Positions 35,103 through 46,300 of a DNA stretch of 64,000 nt are shown one piece after another (the first letter of the stretch is position 1; each line of letters opens with the position of its first letter). The notes under the pieces were generated by a model, which did not search any database, was not told the DNA's origin, and was given only the letters and a program-made list of their open reading frames with translations. A program made the translations under genes and the position numbers. Source of the DNA: Vitrella brassicaformis (Eukaryota > Sar > Vitrellaceae); contig CDMY01000479.1 of assembly GCA_001179505.1 (NCBI GenBank), forward strand, positions 1-64,000, written 5' to 3'.

Positions 35103-38100
35103 GTACCTGGATGGAGAGCTGCCTGAGCCTGTTCAGGAAGTCTTCCAGCTCCTGAAAACACAACACACCAGACGCCGCCCGTCGGTGGCCGTGTCTCGCG
35201 GCGGCCGGTCCACTACCTGCTCGCCGCCCTCGTAAGTGGGCAGGTCCACCACATAGCCCGCTGTGCGGCACTTGGGTGAGGCCGCCATGAAGTCAACCAA
35301 CAGACGCAATGTGTCTTCCAGAGACACGGACATGCCTGTGCGCGCGCATGTGTGTAGACACAGAGGTGTGTGTGTGTGTGTGTGTTGGGGGTCAGGGCGA
35401 GGAGCGGACCTCTGTAGAGCTGTTCGTTCAATCGGCTGACGAGGGGGGTCTGCTTGCTCTTGGGCACTTTCAAGGCGATCTGTCCAGACAATGAGAGTGG
35501 CCATACCGATACCGCCTCAAGTATGTGTGTGTGTGTGTGTGTGTGAAGGTGCCTGCATAATCTCTTCTGGGTTGATCCACTCAAGCCCCATTCGCTGCGC
35601 CAACTCGTAACCCACACGCTTCTTGGCTGCACACACACACACACACAGACACAGGAGATGGATGTCTCTGTCCATCACGACAGACTCACACAGGCCTTCG
35701 TGTGTGTGTACCGTCACAGTCGACCCCTAACAGCACAATGCCCATCTGGGGCGTCTTGGCGCAGTCCACCAAGTCACGATCCGTCGCCGGCTGCTCAGGA
35801 CGGTCGGCCAGTGGGGGGAACTCTGACGCATGAGCAGGCTGCAGGGGAGGGGGAGGAGGGGAAGGCTCCGCGGCCACCTGCACACACACACACACATATC
35901 CGCACACAAAGGGTGTGTTTCTGCGACCACACACACGCACAGGGAGACACAGACGATCAGAGAGTGACTGAGTGTGTGCGTACCTCTCCCCCCGCTCGTT
36001 CTTCCTCCTTGCCCTCTTCGTCTTCAGGGATGTTGAGCATCCACTGGGGGTCCAGGTCACCCAGCTCCGAGCGCACCCACTGGGTGCCCGCTGAGGGGGG
36101 CTTCTCCTGCACACACAGGATGTGTATACGTGTTTGTGCGTGCGAAAGGCTGTGTAAGGCAGCATGGTTGTTACGTCTGGGAACCGAATGTCTTCCGGTT
36201 TTTGGATGGCCGTGGCAGCGAGGCCTTTCAGCGGCCCCAATGGACCGATCTCCTCTTCCTCTCTCTGCTCAGCAGCACCCTAATAAGCGTCCTCGGTTGT
36301 GTTTGGATGATGTGGGTGTGTGTAGTGGTGTGTGGCCTTTGTACCTCCTCGGCAGCAGTGGGCTCCTCCTCCCTGTGTGTGGGCATAGGCATGGGCGCTG
36401 GTGATGGAGAGGGGGCCCTCCCATTCTCCCTCTGCTGCTGCTGCTGCTGCTGCTGGGTGAACTCAGTCCACCTTCTCCGAGACTCCCTGTGTGTCCCATT
36501 GGTGTTATTCACTGACGCCTTTGTGTCGTGGGTGGCTCTTTCTGCTTGCACATACGTGTCTTTGAAGGCCTTGCTGGCGGCCACCCCAGCATCGTGTGGC
36601 AGGGCGAGCGAGTCTCGCACAATGTCCAGCTGCACACACATATACACACATAAGGACACCCACGACGCATATTTCAGCGAAGGACCTGGTTGAGAATGGA
36701 GTTCTGGCTTGGTGTGATGACAAAGCGGCTCGCGCGCGGCGCACCTCCAGCAGCAGCAACAGTCCTGCGAGACCTGTTTATGGGCACAAGTGACTTCGCA
36801 TACACTGTCGTGCCATGACTCTCGTGTACCCCATGAGCAGGTCGGCGAAGTCGGCCTTCTTGTCGGTATCCTTGACACGGAAGTCCACATGCACCTCTGC
36901 TGCTGCAGCTGTTGCTGCTCTCGCAGCTGGTTCTCCTTCTTTCGCTGCTGCTGCTTCTGCTCTCTCCGTTTGCTCTTGTTCTCGCTGCAGCTGGGCACGC
37001 TGCTCCAGGCTGACCTCTGTCTTGGACATACGAATGCGCGGCTGCAACACAAAGACGGAGGAGAGGATGGGTGGATGGGAGAGACACGGCACTCTCACCT
37101 CGGGCTTGTGTCCGTCGACGACCATCTCCACCTCACACACCACACTGCCCGAAGATCGCTGCTGCTCAATGCCCTTACTGCACACACCCGCCCCCCAACG
37201 ACATATGAGCAGAGGGGCACCCATGTGTTGCTCACGCTTGCTGCTCCTGCTGCTCCTGCTGCTGCTGCTGGTCCAGCTGCTCCTCATCCGGATGGTCGAG
37301 GTAGGTGTATGTGGTGTATGTCCGTGGCGCCAGGGCACCGCTGACCGTCTGTGACCGCTTCTTTACCTCACTCCCCTCGGCAGCAGGCTGGGTGTAGGCC
37401 ACAGTTCTCCGCGGCACTTGCACCTCACCAGCAGCAGCGACAGCGACAGCGGCAGCGGCAGCCTGACACGTTTACACACAGGAAGTGTGCAGAGTGTGTG
37501 TGTCTGCACCCTGCACACCTGCTCAGCAGCAGCAGCGGCATCAGCGGCACCAACGGCAGCAGCAGGAGCAGCAGCAGGTGGTCTGGGTGAGATCTCCTTG
37601 GATGGCAGCAGCGACGCAGTGCGCATCGACTGAATGCGATCCGACGCCCTCTCGGCAGCCAAGCGGACCAGCTCCTGCGCCTCGGCGTGCAGCTGCGCCT
37701 AAGAAGAGGAGCCGAAGGACCTGCATAGGACGCGTCGGTATGTCTCGTGTGTATGTGTGTGTGTACTTCAGAGCTGGTGCGAGCCCGAACGGCGATAGGA
37801 GGGCCGGCAGGTGCGCTGGCGGGCACTGCTTCCGCCGCTGCTGGCGCTGCTGCAGGTGTCTCGGCTGGCATGCGCTGCTGCGTCCTTTTGTCTGGCGATT
37901 TGTCCTCCTCTGTCTCCTCTTCGAGAGTGGGCAGCTGTGTGGCCGTCTGGGCGGACCGAAACGACTCCAGCAACATCTGCCAACGCGCACCACACAGGCC
38001 ATGTGTGTGTGTGTGTGTGTGTGTATGGGTGTGTGTGTTTGTGTGCGCACCTTGGCTGCGGCGCCGAAAGGCGTGACCTCTTCAGGCTTGGCCCACACGA

Positions 38101-39592
38101 CCTCTACCGCATCCTCCGGATCGATTCCTTCATTGTCGTCGACGCACTCCTCCTCATACTCGAGCACCTCCACGTCCTCGGCAAAACCGGTCGTGCGGTC
38201 CTCTGCACACACACACACACACATGCAGCGGCTCCCATTCAGCGGGGCTGTGACGTTGTTCGCACACCGTCTGGTCCTGCTCCCATCTTTGGGTGCTGCA
38301 GCTGTGTCGTGTCGGTCAGGGCTACGTCGTCATCCCACTGGGCCATCAGCGACACCTGCCGGGCGTCAGTAGCCTCTGTGTGAGCGCACATACACATGTG
38401 TGTCGGGGAGGAAGACACTCACTCATTCTCTGTGGGTGTTGGTGGTGCTTTCTCCGACCTTGTGAGACCTTGAACGATGCCGCGAAGGACTTCTTGCGGC
38501 GAATGGGGGCGGCCGGCCTCTCCTCCGCCTGATACAAGACACCCAACACGCGAGACACGCGCGTGTACGCGATTCACACGTCTGTGTCTTCGTGTGTGTA
38601 CTTTGGGCGGCTCTTCTGCATCGACGGCCATTGAAGCGCCGCGAGTTCGGCGAAAGGTCACCTAGGAAAGAAGAACAGGGTGCGCTTCTTTGTTGTCATG
38701 AATGTCTTCATCTATCCGTCGTTCCCGATCCAGACAAGGAACAACAGTACCATACCACAATCTTGGGGAGTTTCCTGATCGTTTCGCCCGTCGCCTTCTT
38801 GACGCTCCGGACGGTGATGCGCTTGAACAACTTTGTCTGCACACGAAGCAGAATGAGTGTCTTATATATGTGGGCACTGCCTGACGCACCAGGAAGTCTG
38901 AGTATGCCTTGTCGCTGATGACGGGCGTCCAGACGTCGGCCAGCTGGAAGAAGGCCTCGAAGAAACGCGTGAACTCCAGCGCATCAGCACCTGCACCCAC
39001 CATACACACAAATGCGCCTTTCTCGCTCGCGGAAACACTCCTAGGTGCTTCGCCGACCTCTGCTGTCGTGCAGCCAGTCGCTGTCGACCACTTGGAGGGC
39101 CTGCTCGGGCGTGAAGTCAGGCAGCAACACCTTGCAAATCATCATCAACACCTGAGGACCACACACAGACCAGATCCAGGCACACAGGTGTGAACACACA
39201 GACACATACACATCCACGCTCATCTCATTCTCGCCTACCCGAGTGTACTCGTCCCTGGGCACTTTGTCGTCGCCGTTTTTGCGGAACAGCTGCCAGAGGC
39301 CGGCCACCTTCCGCTGCAGCACCGGCGACCACTTGAGCCGCCCACGGGCTGACAGAGCTGAGGGCGTCTCGAAGGCCTGGTCGCCTGCAATACGCAGAGG
39401 CAACAGAGAACCGCCTCCACATCTCTCTCTCTCTGTGTGCGTGTATGTGTTGTAGCTGACCCTGTAGGTAGTAAGGGATGGCATTGTGGACACCGGGCCG
39501 CTCCCACTCAAACAGCAAATCCTCAGACGGCTCCTGAGGAAGACAGGCGCACACAGAGAGCTCATAGTCGATTCATCGCCGCTCACCGTCAT
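25739..39592 (-). CDS. AK9: Adenylate kinase 9-like multidomain nucleoside-phosphate kinase
   Basis: A 13.8-kb, roughly 50-exon gene. ATG 39592 opens a 6-nt exon (Met-Thr) before EPSEDLLFEWERPGVHN. The N-terminal part has an EF-hand-like helical region (RKVAGLWQLFRKNGDDKVPR; FFEAFFQLADVWTP), then Ala/Gln/Glu-rich linkers with a Gln tract (36431-36455). Four adenylate-kinase units follow: MGIVLLGVDCDG (about 35750, no P-loop), LGLAILGPPRSGKKTQ (about 32770, intact), LMFVGPSGCMLPS (about 30450, degenerate), VVMG/GPPLSGKSTLA (about 28490 and 28405, intact). Between them are modules such as GLYCPVTLRNEKW, GGRVFLFSSPETMTAFKRDP and YGQDYWVFASHNNLQRFC. The tail AALTYVALHLSATNPQNSP matches AK9 C-termini. 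AK9 phosphorylates (d)NMPs and is linked to cilia. Stop at 25739-25741. Junctions were only partly verified. Confidence 0.85.
30103..30182 (-). repeat. Self-complementary (CA)13...(GT)13 intron
   Basis: One AK9 intron contains (CA)13 at 30105-30130 and (GT)13 at 30155-30180, separated by 24 nt. The arms are perfectly complementary, 26 bp each, so the intron RNA can fold into a long hairpin bringing both splice sites together. Similar but less perfect arrangements occur in other introns, for example 2399-2450 and about 32027-32096. Confidence 0.85.
36428..36458 (-). repeat. Trinucleotide (CAG)n tract coding polyglutamine
   Basis: CTG repeats on the + strand encode eight consecutive Gln on the - strand within an AK9 linker (FTQQQQQQQQRENG). 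A second Q-rich stretch is encoded near 37225-37275. Confidence 0.85.
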
Positions 39593-40113
39593 GACGGCAG
39601 AGGAAACGGCAAAGTGGATGGCCTTGTCTGCTTACAACCCGCCGCTGCGTGAATGTAATGATCCACTGGCAGGAAACGAATAACTTTACCCCTCCAAAAC
39701 TTGAAGGAGCTTCTATCTAGAAGTTCCCCTCAGAGTCTCGTGGTGGGGGCGCAGCTGGGGGCTTCCGTCTGCATGCAGGGGGACTCAGTAGGCTGTTACG
39801 CGGAATTCGTATATATCGCATAGATGAGCATGAGAAAGGGTCTGTGGGCCTCGCATCAGACACAGACGAGGGTTCCGGCCATGATGTGTCTAGCAATCCA
39901 ATCGTATCCAAGATTGTATCAATCAGTCTACCGCCCTATGCACACGAGAGAGAAAAACACCATGCAGCGGACCGAACCAGCCCCCTTCCCCGCCTTTCCT
40001 CCGGACCCCCTCCTCTTTCCGTTCTGCACACACGTTGGCACTGTACATATACACCCGGGTCTGTATCTCTGTCTGTCTGTCTCCCCGTCTCCCCATCTAT
40101 GTGAGACGGCCAA
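39593..40113. other. Spacer between AK9 promoter side and the GOST gene 3' end
   Basis: Both flanking genes run on the - strand, so this 521-bp stretch should hold the AK9 promoter/5' UTR and the GOST 3' UTR. CTGT and CCCC-type simple repeats lie near 40065-40100. No exon supported. Confidence 0.5.
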
Positions 40114-43100
40114 TTAGTTGAGTTTGTCCTGTTGCGGGCTGTACTCCTTGACGATATCAACATCGCCCTGCAGTCCACACACACACACACACACACACAC
40201 ACGGCCCCATCGAGACACACACACAACAAAAGAGAGAGTCTGACACTCCTGGCTGTCTTGAAGTATGCCCTCGCAGATATATAGTACTACCTCTTTTGTG
40301 GCGGTGTCTCCTGCTGCTTCCTCATCCCCGCTGTTTTTCTTGATGACGACTGTCCCCTTCTTGGCGGGCTTGGCCACCCTCGATGAGGCCTTGCTGCTCG
40401 CCGTGCTGTCCAGGGCCATCGAGTCGTCGTCGTGGACGTCGTCTTCGTCACTCTGCACGCAATCATGTGGACGGATGAAGGGAGAGAGGGACGGATGAAG
40501 GGATGTGTGTGTGTGTGTGTGTGTGTGTGGACGTGTGTGTTGCGATATTACGTCTGCATCGATGTCGATTTCCTCGGCCCACACCTGGATGTCCTCGGGG
40601 TCTGACGGGCCCTGTGTGGTGTGGGAGAGAGAGCAACACGCGGTTGTCTGTCTGTGTCTGTGTGTAATGCCATGTGTGTGGGCGGCCCACGCCCGGCGCA
40701 CCGTGTCCTTCTCCGCCACATCTGACGGCAGCTCGTGTGAGTAGGCATACCTGAGTGCGGCCACACACACACACACACACACACATGAGTGGAAGGACAT
40801 GAATCGCGCTGTTTGTGTGTGTGGCGTGCCAGCCAGCAATTATTATCAGACTTACTTACCGCTGTGAGTGTCTGTGTGGCGCCCACAGCCACATTATGGC
40901 CACCAAGACAAAGAGAAAGAGCAGGTGGGAGATGCCGTCGGTCAGCAGCCATTGGGACTGCCACCGAGCCGTCACATTCTGCACACACAAGACACCCACC
41001 CCCGCCCGCAGACGGTCACACACCAAGACACACAGAGGTATGTCTGCTGCGTCTTGACGTGAGGACCTGGGAGAGGTATGTGATCTGGTAGATGAGAGCC
41101 GCCGCAGCGATGATGAGCGACATGACTAGCACGTTCCACAGCCGCGTGAACAGCAGCAGCTTCTCTGTCTGCTTGCGGGCGCGCAGCTTCTGTCGCACGC
41201 AATGTAAGAACGAAATGAGCGGAGCGTATGTGTGTGTGTGTGTGTATTGTCTAATTCTGCGTGTGGGCACACACAGATATGTACCATGATGAGGGCGGAG
41301 AGTGATGTAAAGATCCAGTAGAAGAGGATGGCGTTGAGCAGAGAGACGGGGAAGAGACACATCAGCACAAAGGCGAAGTTGAAGGCGTGGGAAGACCCGT
41401 AATTCAGCACCACCAGCCTGTCAGTCGTAGGTATAAGTCCACCAAACAAACCACACATACTCACACACAATCTGTTCGGCACGCGACTGACCTGCAGGTG
41501 TCCAAGATCGTGTAGACGATCGACGTCTGCCGTATTCGCCGCACCACTGACGCCTCCAACGTGGCCCTGACCACACCCCACCCTGCACACACACACGCAG
41601 ATCAGATGGATGTGTGTGTGTGTGTGTGTGTGTGTGGCGGGGGAGGGTACGATACCGAGGCTGGCTACGAGGACGAGCATATAGGAAACGATGCACTTGA
41701 CGACCGACAGGACGATGGCGCAGAAGAAGAGGGCGTGTATGCGGTAGCCGTAGGTGTTCCACCAGTGAAGGTGCACGTGCCACAACACACACTCCAGAAA
41801 CCCCAGAAATATCACGCCTTGCCACAAACAAACAGAGAGATAAGAAGGCATGAGAAGGCGTGCAATGGACGCCTGTGTGGGGGCGGGGGCTGGCCATCGC
41901 ATATATCGTACCCGCGATGCACATTTGTATTTTGATGAGTTCGGTGTTCCAGCGGAGGGAGGCCGCAAACCAGACCACAGACAAGAACATGTAGGCCAGG
42001 GTCAGATACCCTGAAGCATAGATAGTGCACAGACATGACGTCACATGACGTCCACCAATAAAGACGCGTTTGTTTGTTCTGTCAGTGAAGGCACCGTAGA
42101 AAGGCATTCGAGGGTATTCGCTGCCCGGCAGATAGCCGTAGGGATTCTTCACCACCACTTTGCCGCTTATCGTACCCCTGTGACCCACAGGAATACGGAG
42201 GAGGCATACACACCTTCTTGTCTGTGTGTGTGTGTGTGTGCACAAACAAAGCCATACCCTTTCTTGTCCCCACAGTTGGAGAAGGTCAGCACATAGACGC
42301 CCGTCTGGCTCAGCAGCTGCCGGTCTCTGTATGTGTAAGCACACAGCGGCAGTGCACACAAACACACACACACAGAGGAGAGGCAATAATGGATGGATGG
42401 CAGGTCACTCACCTGGCTGGGTGTGGGCCGTATTCGATGCCGTGTCGGTACATTGGCTTCTCCCTCGACCCAATCAGAGTGTCCTTGACCGAACAGAGGC
42501 CCTGTTCAATACGCACACACACAAACACCCCTCATATGGACGGCTGGCTGGATGGATGGATGCGGGCAGTGAATGGCCTTCTCACGACAGCAATGTCATC
42601 TTCGTTGCAGCAGAACTTCTGCGGCGATATAATCGACCAAAAGTCTGAACACACACACACGAACCACACACCACAACAGACAGCAATCAATAAGCCTCCC
42701 CGCTCTCCATCCGGCCCTGCCCACCAGTGAATCGCATCAGCGACAGCTCCACCCCCACATAGTCCCGAAACTTCTGCACGTCCCCTCCGCCCTTCCCGGT
42801 GAATTCCATCCCCTCGAACGTCACCTGCGCCTCCCCACCTCCCCGGCCAGCGGGGCTGTCCTCTTTCCCGTACACAAAGAAGCTGTTGAGCACCTACACA
42901 CACACCCGCCCACGCACACACATACAGGCTCCCATCCATCGCTCTCTCTCTCTCTCTCTCTGTTGCTGACATTGAGCTGTTTGTTGTCGGGGATCGGGGT
43001 GTCACGGAACTCATAAACCTGCGCCAGGGCCATCCTCCATGGGATGAGGAGGGCCGTGAGCAGCAGCTGGCCAGGTTTCGGCCCACGCCATGGACGGATC

Positions 43101-43129
43101 TGCCAAATCTCTCGCGGATCTGTCCCCAT
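40114..43129 (-). CDS. GOST-family seven-transmembrane protein (TMEM87/GPR107 type)
   Basis: About 15 exons. A short hydrophobic leader (PGQLLLTALLIPWRMALAQV) acts as signal peptide, followed by a luminal domain: VLNSFFVYGKEDSP, QKFCCNEDDIAV, GVYVLTFSNCGDKKG (about 42330-42250) and KVVVKNPYGYLPGSEYPRMP (about 42155-42095), the latter being the family signature just before TM1. Seven hydrophobic segments follow, including YLTLAYMFLSVVWFA, VIFLGFLECVLWHVH, ALFFCAIVLSVVKCIVSYML, FNFAFVLMCLFPVSL and WNVLVMSLIIAAAALIYQI, ending LLFLFVLVAIMWLWAP (about 40940-40890). An acidic cytosolic tail with KPAKKGTVVIKK ends PQQDKLN-stop. GOST proteins work in Golgi/endosome traffic. It is divergently arranged with the kinase/aminotransferase fusion. 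Confidence 0.85.
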
Positions 43130-43339
43130 GGCACCCTGTAGTCAAACCTACTGGTGGAAAGGAGAAAAACGATACGCGGGAAACGGCGATCGCGCGCTAA
43201 GCTCGCAGGCAGGGAAGGGAAGGAAAAGATGGCTGTGTTGAGTCATTCTTGACGAGTTCGGCACAGAGATGGCACTCACAGGTGAAAGTTCAAGTTGTTC
43301 GGCCTCTTTTGGTGGCTGATTGATTCACTGAGCTGACCA
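43130..43339. promoter_or_regulatory. Divergent promoter region (GOST / kinase-aminotransferase fusion)
   Basis: 210 bp lie between two start codons pointing outward. GC-mixed with no obvious TATA element. Role inferred from layout. Confidence 0.4.
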
Positions 43340-46300
43340 ATGGAGAGCACGGCGGCGTCACCGCCCTGTGTGGGCGAGCAGGAGGCGCAGACAGTGCTGC
43401 AGGAGATCTCTGCCGAGCCATTGATTGTCTGTGGGTCACTCCCGAGCGAACGAGATGCGAATTACCTCGTCCGAAAGAGGTCAGTCGTGATGAGGGCCGC
43501 TGAGCGATTGGCACACTGTCTTTGGCTGCCTGTTGGTGTGTGCAGCTCGGAAGCAGCGCCGTGCTACGTGCTGAAGATCAGCAATGAGAGCGACCAGCCG
43601 TCTTTGATTGACTGCCAGAATGAACTGATGGTACTTACACGCACACACGCACAGCACACGGCTGTCTGTTTCTGGATCATTCATGTGGCTGTGTGTCGTC
43701 GTCAGGCGCACCTCGCCCGCCATGCAGGCCCAGGGCGATTCACCGTGCCCACTCCCCTGCTGCTCAAGAACGGCTCCCACACCATGCGGACAACAGGCGG
43801 CGGCCATCTCTGCCGGCTGCTCACCTACCAGCAGGGCGTCCCTCTGGCGGATTTCTCGCCACACGACGCCACCCTCCTCGGGCGAGTCGGTCGGGTGATT
43901 GGGCATGTGACGAGTGCGCTGTGCTGGTTTGTACATAGCGGGGCGGAGAGGGCGATCGTGTGGTCGATGGAGCGGTGTGGAGAGGTCATTGGGGCGCATC
44001 TGGGGCACATGAGCGGCAGCCAGGAGGGGGACACGGAGGTGATAAAGAGATGGCTGGAGAGGTATACGAACGTCATCGAGCCGAAGATGAGAGACCTGCC
44101 AAGGGTCAGCCTGCACTGCACTAATGCATTTTATCTGCCGCCGCAGCGATTCATCTTTGTTTTGCAGGGTGTGCTTCACGGCGACCTCAACGACCGCAAT
44201 ATCTTGGTCGACTACCGCTGGGAGGGCCGGGCGGGGGAGGGCACACACAGCGTGGCCGTCATCGACTATGGGGACGTCAGCTGCGGGCCCAGGGTGAGTG
44301 ACAGACAGATGCACACAGACGACATGAATGAAAGGACTGTCGTCGTTGTTTGCTTGCAGGTATCTGACCTGGCCATCGCGATGTCCTATGTGATGTACCG
44401 GAAGGAGGAGCCACTCGCGTGTGTCATGCCATTTGTCGCAGGGTGGGTGGGTGAGGGGCCGATCAACACGCATATTGACTTCGGCCATGGAGGGATGGAT
44501 GGATGGATGTGTTTTGTGTGTCAGGTATCACAGCGTGCATCCGCTGACTGAGGGCGAAGTGGACGTCCTCTTCGACCTCTCACTCATGCGGCTCGCAACC
44601 ACAGTCGTTATGGCCGCACACCATGTACGCCAACGAGGATACACACACGCACAGAGAGGGGAGGGTATCCACAATGAGTATGGTCTTTCATGTTGCTGGC
44701 AGCGGTCGATTAGGCCCGAGAATGCTTATCTGTCTGTTTCCGAGAGCGGGGCTCTGCGGCTCCTGCGTCTGCTCGACTCAACTGTCGATGTCAACCACCT
44801 GCTGCCGCGAGCCATCCTCCGACACACGTGCAATATGGTACGCGCCGTATGCGACCACAAACACCACCACACAACGCCCTTCTCGGTCGGCCTTCAGGCG
44901 CCCATCCCCTCTGCGCCGTCCCTGCACTCACTCGCGCCGCCCCACGTTGTGCGGCCCCCTTCATGTCTGGCGGTCGTCGACCTCACCAGCAGCAGCCACC
45001 TGATCGAGTGCGACGCCGAGATGTTCGCTGTGAGGGGCGGCGTCGACTGGGAGAGGCGGCCTACTGACCTCGGGGCCAAGATGGACCAGGAAATGGTAAT
45101 GGGGGGTGGGCGGATGGGATGGGATGAGATGTCCTCAATGTCCGCTGTGTGCATCCGTTGAGTCAGGGCGTGGACCAGTGTGTGGCGATGAGCGGCTACA
45201 TGGACGCCTGGCCCGTTCCTCTGTGCGGCATCAACGGGCCCTCTCCCTCCCCCTCCCCCTCCCCTGGTCACCCCCGCGACCACCTTCTGCGCGACGGCTG
45301 CATCCGCCCCTCTCTCGCCACCACACAAATCGGACGCACCTTCTTCCTTCGCTCGCCGGCAGCCGAGCCAGTGGGGTTCGCTCGGCACCAACGCGGCAAA
45401 GGCGGCCAGTGGGAGGTGTTCTGTCCTCTCGATGGGTGTGAGTTGCTGCACGTGGATGCGGCGAGCAGGAGAGGGACGGGGCTGGTGGTGCTGCTGCAGC
45501 GGGTGTCCTCTCAGGTGCGGGAGGTGTCGAGCGCGTCCACTCTGACGGGCGGGGCCAACAGCAATAGCAGCCCACCGGCTTCAGACTGCGATGAGGACCC
45601 ACCCCACCACCACCAGCAGCAGCAGCAGCAGGCGCCCACAACAGACGTGTATTGGCTCATTGCGGGGCTGCATGGCCCCTCGCTAGACACGAGAAGGCAG
45701 GGCAGGGCTATCAGCAAGGGAGACATTATCGGCCCTGTGGATGTGGGCCAGTGGGGGTGTGCCGGGCTGGAGGGAGTGGCGACACTGCCGCCGAGGGTCC
45801 ACGTGACGGCTGCCTTTGACCTATGGGGCCACGAGGCCGACCCTGCGGCCTTTCCAACTCGCTGCACGCGGAGGCTCAAGGTCAGTACACACACACAAAC
45901 CGCAATTGTGGCCCGAGACACACACCATCTCTCTCTCTGTGTGGTACTGCAGGAGGTGTATGAGTGCTTGTGTCCGGACCCTGCCGTGCTTCTGGGTCTG
46001 CTTCCCTCCGCTGTGGGTGTGGGTGTAGAGGCCAAGATGTCTTTGTGTGACGGCATGGTGCACGTCGGTGCCCCCTCTGTGCTGGCCGGGGGCAAGAGGG
46101 ACCCTGAAGAGCTGAAACGGGTGAAGATCCTCTTGTATGCGGGTGTCTTCACCCAGCGCGTGTGCGCCTGTGTGTGTTGTGCAGATAAGGCGTGACGTTC
46201 TGGGCAGGAATCTGTCGCTCAACTACAAGGCGGACCCTGTCAAGGTCGTCAGGTGAGCCATTCGCCATGGTGCATATGGACGGACGGATGGATGGATGGA

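Noticed and set aside
37485-38372. 295-residue + strand open frame
   Set aside because: Antisense to AK9 exons; composed of Cys/Val/Gln repeats from GT and CAG tracts.
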